Assembly: GCF_001612555.1 (NCBI RefSeq)
Contig: NZ_CP015110.1
Location: 186,001 to 250,000, forward strand
Source of the DNA: Acinetobacter sp. TGL-Y2
GTDB lineage: Bacteria > Pseudomonadota > Gammaproteobacteria > Pseudomonadales > Moraxellaceae
Reading direction: 5' to 3'
DNA length: 64,000 nucleotides
A program made the position numbers and the translations under genes. Under the pieces are notes generated by a model. That model worked only from the letters and a program-made list of their open reading frames with translations. It did not search any database and was not told the DNA's origin. Shown here piece after piece: positions 20,113 to 29,533 of this stretch (position 1 is the first letter of the stretch; each line of letters opens with the position of its first letter).

Positions 20113-20511
20113 ATGCATGGGATTGATGGCATCATTTATTTAATTTTAATTGCCTGTTTAATGCCGTATGTTTTTACCATTCTCGCGAAGATAACGGGTG
20201 GTTTTAGTATCAAAGATAACCAAAACCCGCGTGAGTTTTTAGCCAAAACCTCGGGATTGGCGGCACGTGCCAATGCAGTGCAACAAAATAGTTTTGAAAG
20301 CTTGCCCTTATTTATTGCGGCTGTTCTCATGGCAGAATACATGGTGATCAGTCAAGACCTGATCATGATGCTGGGGATTGCTTATTTAGTGCTTAGAATG
20401 ATCTATGGTATTTGCTATTTGGCCAATTTATCGACGTTAAGATCAATCATTTGGTTCCTGTCCATGACCTGTCCAATTTTGTTGTTGCTTATTGTCATCC
20501 GAACCGTCTAA
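20113..20511 (+). CDS. MAPEG-family membrane protein
   Basis: The 132-residue, four-helix protein carries the MAPEG signature in ARANAVQQNSFESLPLF, where Arg, Asn and Glu line the glutathione site in characterised members. The family includes membrane glutathione transferases and eicosanoid enzymes. Bacterial members of this kind are mostly uncharacterised. The ATG at 20113 is preferred because upstream extensions add residues unlike the family and run antisense to the neighbouring gene. Confidence 0.8.
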   Translation: MHGIDGIIYLILIACLMPYVFTILAKITGGFSIKDNQNPREFLAKTSGLAARANAVQQNSFESLPLFIAAVLMAEYMVISQDLIMMLGIAYLVLRMIYGICYLANLSTLRSIIWFLSMTCPILLLLIVIRTV

Positions 20512-20635
20512 ACACAAATCGGACGACACGATCACCAATTTTATTCTGCAAATTGTATAATCGAATGCTGATTGCTTGATAAAGCGTTATAATCGAAAAA
20601 ATTTCACTGAACACTTCACTGTTAAAGAGTTTGCT

Positions 20636-21172
20636 ATGAGCTACAGTAATATCCCTGCGGGTAAAGATGCACCAAATGATATCTATGTAATTATTGAAAT
20701 CCCTGCAAATGCAGCGCCAATCAAATACGAAATCGACAAAGATTCTGACGCGTTATTTGTAGACCGTTTCATGGGTACAGCCATGTTCTATCCAGCAAAC
20801 TACGGTTATGTACCGAATACATTATCGCTTGATGGTGATCCATTAGACGTGTTAGTGGTTACCCCATATCCAGTTGAGCCAGGTTCAGTGATTCGTTGCC
20901 GTCCAGTCGGCAAATTGAACATGGAAGATGACGGTGGTATCGATGCGAAACTAGTTGCTGTTCCGCATGAAAAATTGACTCCAATTTACAAAGATGTTCA
21001 AGAATATACAGATCTTCCGCCGCTTTTGATCAGCCAAATCGAACATTTCTTCCAACACTATAAAGATCTTGAACTAGGCAAATGGGTGAAGCTCAGTGGT
21101 TGGGAAGGTGCTGATGTTGCGAAAAAAGAAGTACTCAGCTCAATCGCAGCTTACCAAGAAGCCAACAAATAA
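20636..21172 (+). CDS. ppa: Inorganic pyrophosphatase
   Basis: The 178-residue product is a family I soluble pyrophosphatase. The metal-binding signature is [11 protein letters not shown] at 65-75, with Asp66, Asp68 and Asp71. [12 protein letters not shown] and the C-terminal [10 protein letters not shown] are also typical. It hydrolyses pyrophosphate to drive biosynthetic reactions in the cytoplasm. The ATG at 20636 follows AAAGAG and gives the usual N-terminus. An upstream TTG at 20576 would add 20 unrelated residues. Confidence 0.96.
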   Translation: MSYSNIPAGKDAPNDIYVIIEIPANAAPIKYEIDKDSDALFVDRFMGTAMFYPANYGYVPNTLSLDGDPLDVLVVTPYPVEPGSVIRCRPVGKLNMEDDGGIDAKLVAVPHEKLTPIYKDVQEYTDLPPLLISQIEHFFQHYKDLELGKWVKLSGWEGADVAKKEVLSSIAAYQEANK

Positions 21173-21244
21173 TGGCTTTTTGACATTAGGTTTTAAAATT
21201 AGGATCTGAATAAAATATAAAGAATCTAAATAAACAACCTAAAT

Positions 21245-21275
21245 AAAAAAACCTGCACATGGTGCAGGTTTTTTT
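21245..21275 (+). terminator. Bidirectional terminator between ppa and the OprD-type porin gene
   Basis: CCTGCAC (21252-21258) pairs with GTGCAGG (21262-21268) around ATG. It is flanked by A-run and T-run, so it can serve both convergent genes. Confidence 0.88.
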
Positions 21276-21302
21276 ATGGACTAGACTAGACTTTACTTAA
21301 AA

Positions 21303-22619
21303 TTAAAATAATTTCACAGGAATATCTAACCATAAACGCCATTCATTGGTATCACCGATATAAGCACTTTGGTAGTCATCGCTTGCACGGTAGTAAGAAT
21401 GACGAACACGTAAGCTTGCATCTTTTGCGAAGCCTGATTGAATTGTATATTTCACTTGGTTGAAGAATTCACGTTCCTGAGCATCATCAGTTGCAAGTAA
21501 TGAGCGGTCAGCCAAGCCAGCAGACACATCAATATCCCAACCATAAACAAATGCTGAAGTCCAAGAAAGACCAGGAACATTCAAAGCGCCAAAGTCATAG
21601 GTATATTGAAGTTGTACAGATTTTTCATCATTACCAATAAAGTCTGAAAGGTAAGAGTTAGGTAGATAGATAGTTTGACCACCATCGCCTACACCTTTAC
21701 CTAGACCATAGTCATAACCTGTGTTACCTGTATTTTGTTGGTAAGCAACCATGACATTATGAGGGCCAGTATTATAGGTTGTAGAAATAGCCCAAATATT
21801 ATTGCTTAAATTATTGAAATCATTAGACGTATGTGAGTAGGTATATGCGCCACCTGAAGGAGTTGCATCCCACTCAGTGTGATAACCACTGAAGTCGTAT
21901 GTTAAAGTACTTTTATCCGCTAATTTATGTGAATAATTGGCATTCACATAATGACGATCTAAACGATCTTTAATATCAGTACCGTAATATGCTGCATTAA
22001 TTTGATCATTAAATTTATATTTAGCACCCCAAACAATCGCGCTATCTAGCTCATTACTGTCTGTAGAGATTTGATCAGAATATTGATTTTTAGTGAATTT
22101 ACCTGCAATCACTTCTAAGTTTTCGATCTCACGGCTTTTAGCGAGTACACCCGTGAAATATTCAGGAACTAGACGAGCTGTATTACTTGCAAGAACAGGT
22201 AAGTCTAATACTTGAGTACCATATTCTACAGTCGTGTTAGAAATACGTGCTTTAACACTTGCGCCACCACGTGCCCAATGATCATAAGCAGAACCATCTT
22301 CATATTTTGGAATCATGTTGTTGCCAGCATGATCATTTTTACCTAATTTGAAAGATGCATCACCAACAGCATTTACACCAAAGCCGACCAGACCTTTTGT
22401 GTAACCCGACTCTAATTTAACAATTGCGGTTTGTGCTGTAGAGCTGGTGTCATCTACACCATTTTTTTTGTCACGGTGTAAGAAGCCAGTGCGAAATAAT
22501 ACCGATCCTGTAGCATCTTCAACAAAGCCTTTGGCTTCACTTTGTTCGCTTGCATAAGCTGTAGAAATTAGAGCAGCTTGAATAAATAATACCAATGTTA
22601 ATTTTTTTGATTTTTGCAT
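21303..22619 (-). CDS. OprD-family outer-membrane porin
   Basis: The 438-residue product has a signal peptide ending AYAS and an N-terminal GFVEDATGSVLFRTGFLHRD block that is the common opening of OprD/Occ porins. Alternating beta-strand patterns follow, and it ends with a terminal aromatic (DIPVKLF) required for outer-membrane insertion. OprD-family channels admit basic amino acids, carboxylates or aromatic acids. The substrate of this one is not evident. A 15-base palindrome lies 46 bases upstream of the start codon and may be its operator. Confidence 0.9.
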   Translation of the reverse strand: MQKSKKLTLVLFIQAALISTAYASEQSEAKGFVEDATGSVLFRTGFLHRDKKNGVDDTSSTAQTAIVKLESGYTKGLVGFGVNAVGDASFKLGKNDHAGNNMIPKYEDGSAYDHWARGGASVKARISNTTVEYGTQVLDLPVLASNTARLVPEYFTGVLAKSREIENLEVIAGKFTKNQYSDQISTDSNELDSAIVWGAKYKFNDQINAAYYGTDIKDRLDRHYVNANYSHKLADKSTLTYDFSGYHTEWDATPSGGAYTYSHTSNDFNNLSNNIWAISTTYNTGPHNVMVAYQQNTGNTGYDYGLGKGVGDGGQTIYLPNSYLSDFIGNDEKSVQLQYTYDFGALNVPGLSWTSAFVYGWDIDVSAGLADRSLLATDDAQEREFFNQVKYTIQSGFAKDASLRVRHSYYRASDDYQSAYIGDTNEWRLWLDIPVKLF

Positions 22620-23012
22620 TGGGAGAGCGCCTCATACAAAATAGGTGGATGGTGTGGAAAAATTGTATACATAATGTATAACAAAATATCAGCTATTATT
22701 CATTTTATTTCATAAAAACGTTATGAGATCTTGGTATATAGCCGCATTGATTTAAGCGAAACAAAAGGATATTGATTCAGTATTAAGGGGATTTATAATA
22801 AAAATGAATGATTTAGATTTTTTTTTGATGTTAAATTTTTTTGAGTATGACTCTCTAGTCGATTTAGACTGTGTGAAAAAATACTTAGATTTTTGTGAGA
22901 CTGTACTTTTTTTCGTTTTTTTTATGGGATTTTCATTAATAAATATACCGATTATTCAAAAAGCATTATGATCGCATCCAATCAAAATCGAACCCCAGAT
23001 CAAAGGATGATT
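22620..23012. other. AT-rich intergenic region upstream of OprD-type and TorF-type porins
   Basis: Apart from the palindrome at 22666-22680, this stretch contains only AT-rich sequence with long T-runs (22816-22825, 22909-22923). It must hold the divergent promoters of the two porin genes. I see no coding frame or hairpin terminator. Confidence 0.4.
22666..22680. promoter_or_regulatory. Candidate GntR-type operator upstream of the OprD-type porin
   Basis: TATACAT and ATGTATA flank a single A, giving a perfect 7-1-7 palindrome. GntR-family (FCD) repressors often bind palindromes of the form TTGTATACAA or ATGTATACAT. The site lies within the likely promoter of the porin. No GntR-type regulator gene is in the window, so the link is an inference. 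Confidence 0.4.
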
Positions 23013-23780
23013 ATGCAATCTGTGTTGAAATATTCATGTTTAGCATTCGTGCTGTCTTTAAGCTCAATCTCTGCTTTAGCCGCACAAGAAAATGTTGAGC
23101 ACGGTGTGCTTTCAGGCAGCATCGGTGCAGTCACCAAGTATGTCTACCGTGGCGGTGTAGAAAATGATGACATTGCTTTTCAGGGTGGTTTGCAGTACGC
23201 GCACAAGAGCGGTGTATTTGTAGGCTATTGGGGTTCAACGCTGGATTATGATTCAACAGATGAACATAAAGATCATGGTTTTGAACATGATTTTGCAATA
23301 GGTTATGCCAACAAAATTAATGAAGATTTAAGTTATAGCACTCAAGTTACTGCTTTTGTATATCAAAATGGCGGTCGTTCATACAATGCAGATCGTACTG
23401 AAAGCCGTAGAAGTACAGGCACAGAATGGTTCACAGCATTAGATTTTAAAGACTTAAGTTTAGGATTGGGTGTTGCACTTTCCGATGCCAACTATGGTAA
23501 TGCAGGGGACGTGTACTTAAGTGCAGGGTATGGCTATCCATTGATTTATGATATTTCATTGAACACCAGCGTGGGTGCTTCTATTTATAATGACAATCGT
23601 GATGATGATCTGATTCAAACCACAAAAACGTTTGTCGTAAATGAAACCCGATTAGGTTTGAGCACGCCACTGGCTGATTCTGGTGTTGATATTGCATTGG
23701 ATTACATTTGGGGTGGAAAAAACCGTCTCAATGAAAAATTTGATGATCATTTAGTGTTTGCAGTAAATTATAGTTTTTAA
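23013..23780 (+). CDS. TorF-family putative porin (first copy)
   Basis: The 255-residue product has a signal peptide (ALAAQE cleavage region) and the family layout of TIGR02001/TorF proteins. It opens with GSIGAVTKYVYRGGVENDD, continues with GYWGSTLDY and ends in a terminal Phe (VFAVNYSF). A beta-barrel in the outer membrane is expected. AAAGGA five bases before the ATG at 23013 supports this start over 22968 and 23007. It is clearly paralogous to the gene 360 bases downstream. No sigma-54 promoter is visible before this copy. Confidence 0.82.
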   Translation: MQSVLKYSCLAFVLSLSSISALAAQENVEHGVLSGSIGAVTKYVYRGGVENDDIAFQGGLQYAHKSGVFVGYWGSTLDYDSTDEHKDHGFEHDFAIGYANKINEDLSYSTQVTAFVYQNGGRSYNADRTESRRSTGTEWFTALDFKDLSLGLGVALSDANYGNAGDVYLSAGYGYPLIYDISLNTSVGASIYNDNRDDDLIQTTKTFVVNETRLGLSTPLADSGVDIALDYIWGGKNRLNEKFDDHLVFAVNYSF

Positions 23781-24141
23781 TTAAAATTTGGATTCAAAAG
23801 ACGTGTATTTTCAGTAATGGAAATGCACTTTTTTATGCGCGATGTTATATTTCGACTGTAAAACAGCCTTAAAAAGAAGCATCTTTTCAATAAGTGTGCC
23901 ATTGTAAATCATACGATTTTTATTCAATGCATATCCTTAATTTCATTGATTAAGAAATAAATAGATTTAATTTAAATGGAAAATAATTTTTAAAAAACAG
24001 TTGGATATGAAATTTAATCCATATTGGAATTGTTCATAATTTAACAATAAAATTTTTTGGCATAGCAATTGCTAATTCCCCTATGCGTTTATCAAATTAA
24101 CCATAAAAAGCATCGATTCACGATGTGGGGGAATCAACAGT
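23781..24141. other. Intergenic region between the two TorF-type porin genes
   Basis: The stretch is AT-rich and non-coding. Its main content is a sigma-54-type promoter at 24058-24073. A short inverted repeat TGGAT-N10-ATCCA at 24002-24021 lies upstream in a position where an activator could bind. A strong GGGGGAA ribosome-binding site is at its 3' end. I see no obvious terminator for the first porin gene. Confidence 0.45.
24058..24073 (+). promoter_or_regulatory. Sigma-54 promoter of the second TorF-type porin
   Basis: TGGCAT-N5-TTGCT contains the invariant GG and GC at -24/-12 with exactly ten bases between them, which is a near-consensus RpoN site. The predicted transcript start is about 24084, some 58 bases before the ATG at 24142. 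Confidence 0.7.
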
Positions 24142-24873
24142 ATGAAATTTACATTGAAAGCACTAGGACTCTCAGTTGTCGCATCTGCATCATCATTAAC
24201 ATTTGCTGAAGCTCCGGCTTCTCCACATAGTGTTTCTGGAAATATTGGTGTTCTTTCTAGTTATAACTTGCGCGGCATCACTAATGTTCCTGAAAACAAA
24301 GATGCCACTATTCAGGGTGGGCTAGATTATAGTCATGCTTTAGGCTTCTATGCAGGTTGGTGGGGTTCAACCCTTAACTATGGATCTGATAATGGAAGTG
24401 AATTCGAAAATGATTTTTATGCAGGATACAAAGGAACCATTAATGATGATCTCAGCTACACATTAGGGGCTACCTATTATTACTATTATGACATTGGGAC
24501 GAGTGACGCAAATGGCTTTGAAACCATGCTTGGATTAACCTATAAAGATGTCAGTTTTACCATGCAAACATTACTTGAAGATACGATTTGGGGCAATACT
24601 GGCGATACCTATTTTAAAGCTGTTTATAGTTATCCATTGCCGAAAGATTTTAGTTTAGATACTGCACTTGGTCTGTATGCCTATAAAGATACAGGTGATT
24701 TCATTTCAGACTCATCTGAAAGTTTTGGATTCCGTCATTTCGATATTGGTTTAAGCAAAACATTGGCAGATACTGGTCTTACCGCAAATATGAATTACAC
24801 TTTAGGCGGTTATGACCGTAACGATGTTAAGCAAAAAAATAAAGTCGTATTTGGTCTTAAATATGGATTTTAA
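24142..24873 (+). CDS. TorF-family putative porin (second copy)
   Basis: The 243-residue product begins with a signal peptide (SLTFAEAPAS) and shares the family pattern with its upstream paralogue: VSGNIGVLSSYNLRGITN, GWWGSTLNYG and a final aromatic (VVFGLKYGF). An outer-membrane beta-barrel is expected. The gene has a strong ribosome-binding site and a predicted sigma-54 promoter that the first copy lacks, so the two are probably expressed under different conditions, this one perhaps in nitrogen limitation. The transported compound is unknown. Confidence 0.82.
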   Translation: MKFTLKALGLSVVASASSLTFAEAPASPHSVSGNIGVLSSYNLRGITNVPENKDATIQGGLDYSHALGFYAGWWGSTLNYGSDNGSEFENDFYAGYKGTINDDLSYTLGATYYYYYDIGTSDANGFETMLGLTYKDVSFTMQTLLEDTIWGNTGDTYFKAVYSYPLPKDFSLDTALGLYAYKDTGDFISDSSESFGFRHFDIGLSKTLADTGLTANMNYTLGGYDRNDVKQKNKVVFGLKYGF

Positions 24874-24897
24874 TATTTAGGCAGAATCTGTATTACC

Positions 24898-24925
24898 AAA
24901 AGGCGACGTTGAGTCGCCTTTTTTT
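24898..24925 (+). terminator. Bidirectional terminator between the TorF-type porin and comM
   Basis: GGCGAC (24902-24907) pairs with GTCGCC (24913-24918), flanked by A and T runs, between two convergent genes. Confidence 0.87.
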
Positions 24926-24931
24926 GAAGAG

Positions 24932-26419
24932 TTAGGAGTGCTGACTTCGATAAGACAGTGCTTCAGTCAAATGACTATTTTGTATAGATTCACTTTGAGC
25001 CAAGTCAGCAATGGTACGCGCAACACGTAAAATACGATGATATGCCCGTGCAGATAAATTTAAACGCTGCTGTGCGGTGGCCATAATGCGCTGAGCGGCA
25101 TCATCCAATTGAACAAATTTTTCCAATTGCTGGGGAGAAAGGGCTTGGTTTAAGAAGCCTTGTCTTGCAATTTGTAATTCATAGGCAAGAATTACGCGTT
25201 GTCTGACGGTTTCCGAGTTTTCAACTGGCTTTGTATCTTGTAAGTCTTGCGGGTTGAGTGGTGGAACATCGATATGTAAATCGATACGATCCAGTAATGG
25301 TCCTGAAATTCGGTTCTGATAACGTTTGATAGATTCAGCCGAACACTGACAACGACTGTCCTGATTAAAAGCATAACCACATGGACAAGGGTTCATTGCA
25401 GCAATAAATTGAAAATTGGCGGGGAAAGTCATCTGCCTTGAAGCACGCGAGATCACGATTTCTTTGGATTCTAAAGGTTGCCTTAAAACCTCTAAGACCT
25501 TTCGGTCAAACTCAGGTAGTTCATCTAAAAATAACACGCCCAAATGCGCCAAGGTGATTTCACCCGGTTTTGGATGTGAACCTCCACCAACCAATGCAAC
25601 AGCAGATGCCGTGTGATGTGGTGCTCGAAAGGGGCGCTGACCAAATTGATGTTGTGCACTGGCAATCGAGTAGATACTCGCGACTTCTAAATTTTCTTGA
25701 GCATTGAGTGGCGGTAAAATACTCGACAGACGAGAAGCCAATAAGGTTTTACCCGTCCCCGGAGGACCTTTAAATAAAATCGAATGCCCGCCAGCGGCTG
25801 CAATTTCCAAAGCACGCCTAGGTCTGAGTTGACCTTTAACATCCGCCAAATCAAATTTATATTCATTTTTTTTATGTGTACTGTTGGATGAAAATGCATC
25901 AATTTCGTGCACTTTTAAAAAATGATCACAGACCTGTTTTAAACTCGATGCTGAAAAAACCTTAAAATCAGGTAATTGTGCGGCTTCTTCAGCATTTTCA
26001 AGTGGAAGCATGAGTTTATGTTGAGCTGCTTGGCATGCCATGGCAATGGTTAAAGTACCCGATGCTGCTCTGAGATGACCGTCTAATGCCAATTCACCAA
26101 TAAATTCGAAGTCATCCGTGCTGTTTTCAGGTAATTGACCCGATGCAATCAAAATGCCCAAGGCAATGGGCAGATCAAGCCGAGAGCCATCTTTGGGTAG
26201 ATCTGCCGGAGCGAGGTTAATGGTTAAGCGTTTAGTCGGAAATTGAAAACCACTGTTAATGATCGCGGAGCGAACCCGATCCTTACTTTCTCGAACGGCA
26301 GCTTCGGCCAACCCGACAATAGTGAGAGAGGGCAGACCTTGGCTGACATGTACTTCAACTTCGATCTGCGGGGCATGTAAACCCAGTAAGCCTCGAGTGT
26401 AAATTTTGGCAAAAGACAT
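24932..26419 (-). CDS. comM: ComM/YifB-family AAA+ helicase
   Basis: The 495-residue product has the usual Mg-chelatase-like layout. An N-terminal ChlI-type domain (GLPSLTIVGLAEAAVRESKD) precedes a Walker A GPPGTGKT at 218-225, a Walker B VLFLDELPEF, a zinc-binding NPCPCGY...C-C segment and a C-terminal lid with RAYHRILRVARTIADL. ComM is a hexameric helicase that drives branch migration during natural transformation. In A. baumannii this gene is the common AbaR integration target. Here it is uninterrupted. Confidence 0.95.
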   Translation of the reverse strand: MSFAKIYTRGLLGLHAPQIEVEVHVSQGLPSLTIVGLAEAAVRESKDRVRSAIINSGFQFPTKRLTINLAPADLPKDGSRLDLPIALGILIASGQLPENSTDDFEFIGELALDGHLRAASGTLTIAMACQAAQHKLMLPLENAEEAAQLPDFKVFSASSLKQVCDHFLKVHEIDAFSSNSTHKKNEYKFDLADVKGQLRPRRALEIAAAGGHSILFKGPPGTGKTLLASRLSSILPPLNAQENLEVASIYSIASAQHQFGQRPFRAPHHTASAVALVGGGSHPKPGEITLAHLGVLFLDELPEFDRKVLEVLRQPLESKEIVISRASRQMTFPANFQFIAAMNPCPCGYAFNQDSRCQCSAESIKRYQNRISGPLLDRIDLHIDVPPLNPQDLQDTKPVENSETVRQRVILAYELQIARQGFLNQALSPQQLEKFVQLDDAAQRIMATAQQRLNLSARAYHRILRVARTIADLAQSESIQNSHLTEALSYRSQHS

Positions 26420-26507
26420 AGTGATCGACCATTTATAATGTTTTTTATTAAACTGCTTTATTTTTAATCATTATTGCTGCTTTATTGCACACTCATGGTG
26501 CATATTT

Positions 26508-26735
26508 TTAATTTTGCTTTGAAATTAAGACTTCCAGTGTTTTGACTTGTGCCTGAAGCTGACTTAAACGTGCATTGGCATTTTCAAGTGCTGTCTTTTG
26601 GCGCTCAATTTCGTCTTTAGAAACCAGATCCATTTTCGCAACGGCTTCATTTAAAAGTGCACGAAGGTTATGTTCCAAGTCTTTTTTAGGTTGATCAACT
26701 TGTTCCAAAATGGCATTTAATAATGTTTCGATCAT
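26508..26735 (-). CDS. ubiK: Ubiquinone biosynthesis accessory factor UbiK
   Basis: The 75-residue product is a BMFP/YqiC-type protein. It has an amphipathic N-terminal helix (MIETLLNAILEQV) and a C-terminal coiled coil (DEIERQKTALENANARLSQL). UbiK members form trimers and assist the Ubi enzymes of aerobic ubiquinone synthesis. It is transcribed towards comM with an 88-base gap, an arrangement common in gammaproteobacteria. Confidence 0.88.
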   Translation of the reverse strand: MIETLLNAILEQVDQPKKDLEHNLRALLNEAVAKMDLVSKDEIERQKTALENANARLSQLQAQVKTLEVLISKQN

Positions 26736-26949
26736 GACAGGTCCCGAATCTTCTTGTTTTTACAGTGTAACATCGCTTTTATTTTGACCCTAGTATTAAC
26801 TGATTAAGATGCATTTATCCAATCATTAATATAAAAAAATCGCTTAATTTTGTAGGATTTTTAAAGCTTAAACTCATCAGGATGTATAAAATAGGATATA
26901 AAGACCCTCGTGCTTAAACCGACTAATTCCCCCAACCTTTAGGACGTTT

Positions 26950-26964
26950 TGGCACGGAATTTGA
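26950..26964 (+). promoter_or_regulatory. Sigma-54 promoter of glnK-amtB
   Basis: TGGCACGGAATTTGA matches the RpoN consensus TGGCACG-N4-TTGC at every key base except the last, where GC is GA. It ends 41 bases before the glnK ATG, predicting a 30-base leader. The nitrogen-regulated glnK-amtB context makes this site credible. Confidence 0.7.
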
Positions 26965-26984
26965 ACGTAAAACCTTACTGGTGA

Positions 26985-27344
<360 letters not shown>

Positions 27345-27403
27345 TTTGGCACGAAGCTTGCTGAGTAGCGAATAACTCAGAAAAACTAGGTTGGGGGATA
27401 CGA

Positions 27404-28807
27404 ATGAAAAAGATGCTACTTGCGCTGAGTTTGTCTGGCGCCCTTTTAGGTGGTTCTGTTGCATGGGCTGAAAATGCTGTCTCAGAACCAACACCTACTC
27501 AGGAAGATGCTTCAGTTGTTGCAACTGAAACATCTTCTACAGATTCTATCGACGTTGTGGCAATGCCTGCTCCAACTGAAGCGACACCCGCTGCAGAAGA
27601 AGAACCAAAATTAGACACAGGTGATACCGCGTGGATTTTAGTGTCCACAGCCTTGGTTTTGCTCATGACCATTCCAGGTTTAGCTTTATTCTATGGCGGT
27701 ATGGTTCGTAAAAAAAACGTGTTAAGCACGATGGCACACAGCTTTGTGGCTGCTGCTGTCGTCAGTATTGTTTGGGTCGCTCTAGGCTATAGCCTCGCTT
27801 TTGGTGAGGGCAATGCCTTCATTGGTAACCTTGATAAGCTCATGCTCTCAGGTATTACTACTCAAGCGTTGACAGGCACGATTCCCGAAATTCTGTTTGT
27901 GATTTTCCAAATGACTTTTGCGATTATTACGGTAGCCATTATTAGTGGTTCTATCGCAGAACGTATGAAGTTCAGTGCTTTTGTTGCCTTTATTGCGATT
28001 TGGGTGGTGGTGGTGTATGCACCTATTACGCACTGGGTTTGGGGTGGCGGTTGGTTATTCAATGATGGTGCATTAGACTTCGCCGGTGGTACTGTGGTTC
28101 ATATTAACTCAGGTGTAGCCGGTTTAGTGGCGGCTTATATGTTGGGTAAACGTATGGGCTTAGGTCGTGAGTCAATGGCACCGCATAACTTAACGCTCAC
28201 TGTTATTGGTGCGAGTTTAATTTGGGTGGGTTGGTTTGGCTTTAACGGTGGTTCAGCACTCGGTGCCAATGGTTCAGCAGCGTATGCGCTTATTGTGACA
28301 CAAGTGGCTGCTGCGGCTGCTGCAATCTCATGGCTTATTACTGAAAGAATCGTTCGTGGCAAAGCCTCTGTATTGGGCGCTGTCTCTGGTGCAGTTGCAG
28401 GCCTGGTGGTGATTACTCCGGCGGCGGGTTATGTGACTGTGGGCGGTGCGTTAGCCATGGGTCTGATTGGTGGTGTGGTCTGTTTCTGGGGCATTACCGC
28501 ACTGAAACGTTTACTTAAAGCCGATGACTCTTTGGATGCTTTTGGTCTGCATGGTGTGGGGGGGATTGTCGGTGCGATTTTAACGGCATTCTTTGCAAGT
28601 GAATTTATCATGGGGGATAAAGCGCCTGCCAATGTCATGACTCAGTTGTGGGTTCAAGTTGAAGGTGTTCTTGCGACCATTGCTTACTCTGCAGTGTGTA
28701 CTTTTATCATTCTTAAAGTGATTGATTTGTTTATTGGTATCCGTGTTGAGTCTGATGAGGAACGCATGGGGCTAGATTTAAGTCAGCATGGTGAACGTAT
28801 CGATTAA
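27404..28807 (+). CDS. amtB: Ammonium transporter
   Basis: The 467-residue product has a signal peptide (VAWAENA) and a Thr/Ala/Glu-rich spacer of about 40 residues. The 11-helix Amt core follows with PGLALFYGGMVRKKNVLS, AERMKFSAF, HWVWGGGWLF and the pore-histidine motif DAFGLHGVGGIVGA. Its C-terminal tail (RVESDEERMGLDLSQHGE) is the GlnK-regulated element. It conducts ammonium through the inner membrane under nitrogen limitation and forms an operon with glnK. Confidence 0.96.
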   Translation: MKKMLLALSLSGALLGGSVAWAENAVSEPTPTQEDASVVATETSSTDSIDVVAMPAPTEATPAAEEEPKLDTGDTAWILVSTALVLLMTIPGLALFYGGMVRKKNVLSTMAHSFVAAAVVSIVWVALGYSLAFGEGNAFIGNLDKLMLSGITTQALTGTIPEILFVIFQMTFAIITVAIISGSIAERMKFSAFVAFIAIWVVVVYAPITHWVWGGGWLFNDGALDFAGGTVVHINSGVAGLVAAYMLGKRMGLGRESMAPHNLTLTVIGASLIWVGWFGFNGGSALGANGSAAYALIVTQVAAAAAAISWLITERIVRGKASVLGAVSGAVAGLVVITPAAGYVTVGGALAMGLIGGVVCFWGITALKRLLKADDSLDAFGLHGVGGIVGAILTAFFASEFIMGDKAPANVMTQLWVQVEGVLATIAYSAVCTFIILKVIDLFIGIRVESDEERMGLDLSQHGERID

Positions 28808-28833
28808 AAACAAAAGAATCAACATATGGTATG

Positions 28834-28861
28834 AAGCAGCCCAATTGGGCTGCTTTTTTTC
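28834..28861 (+). terminator. Terminator of glnK-amtB
   Basis: A perfect palindrome AGCAGCCCAA plus its complement at 28835-28854 is followed by a long T-run, shortly after the amtB stop codon. Confidence 0.9.
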
Positions 28862-28939
28862 TATATATGGTTGAAAGCTCAACATTGCCTTGAATTTTTG
28901 CTACACTTGGTGAAATACAAATTGTTCAATTAAACCGCT

Positions 28940-29404
28940 ATGCACTGTCCATTTTGCAACGCCGCAGATAGTAAAGTCATTGACTCTCGTTTAGCCGCGG
29001 AAGGCTGTCAAATTCGCCGTCGCCGTGAATGTATTGGTTGTAGTGAGCGTTTTACCACCTTTGAAAGTTTTGAAGTGGTGATGCCAAGGGTAACCAAGTC
29101 TAATGGTAAAAATGAACCGTATGATGAAGCGAAATTACGTCGCTCGCTTATGCACGCACTTCAAAAACGGCCCATTACTCAAGAACAAATTGAAACGGTG
29201 CTCAGTGATATTCAACTACAAATTCGCCGTTTAGGTGAGCGTGATGTGCGTTCAAGAACCATTGGTGAAATTGTCATGCAGTCTTTGTTTGCACTGGATC
29301 ATGTGGCCTATGTCAGATTTGCATCGGTCTATCAAGATTTCCAAGATGTGGAAGCATTTCGTCGCCAAATTGAACAAATGCAGCATCGTGGACAAGAGCA
29401 TTAA
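28940..29404 (+). CDS. nrdR: Transcriptional repressor NrdR
   Basis: The 154-residue product has an N-terminal zinc ribbon (CPFC near residue 3 and CIGC near 32) and an ATP-cone domain starting with [16 protein letters not shown]. NrdR senses nucleotides and represses ribonucleotide reductase genes by binding NrdR boxes. Its location directly before ribD is the standard gammaproteobacterial arrangement. No nrd gene is in this window. Confidence 0.95.
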   Translation: MHCPFCNAADSKVIDSRLAAEGCQIRRRRECIGCSERFTTFESFEVVMPRVTKSNGKNEPYDEAKLRRSLMHALQKRPITQEQIETVLSDIQLQIRRLGERDVRSRTIGEIVMQSLFALDHVAYVRFASVYQDFQDVEAFRRQIEQMQHRGQEH

Positions 29405-29533
29405 GAACATTTTATTTCTTTTAATAGAAGTTGAATGCAACATTGTCTAATTTTCTTGTCTTAGAACATTGTTTCGAAATTATTGTTTCAAAAGCAGTGT
29501 CTTAAAAGCACTGTTTAAAAGTTTTGGAAAATC

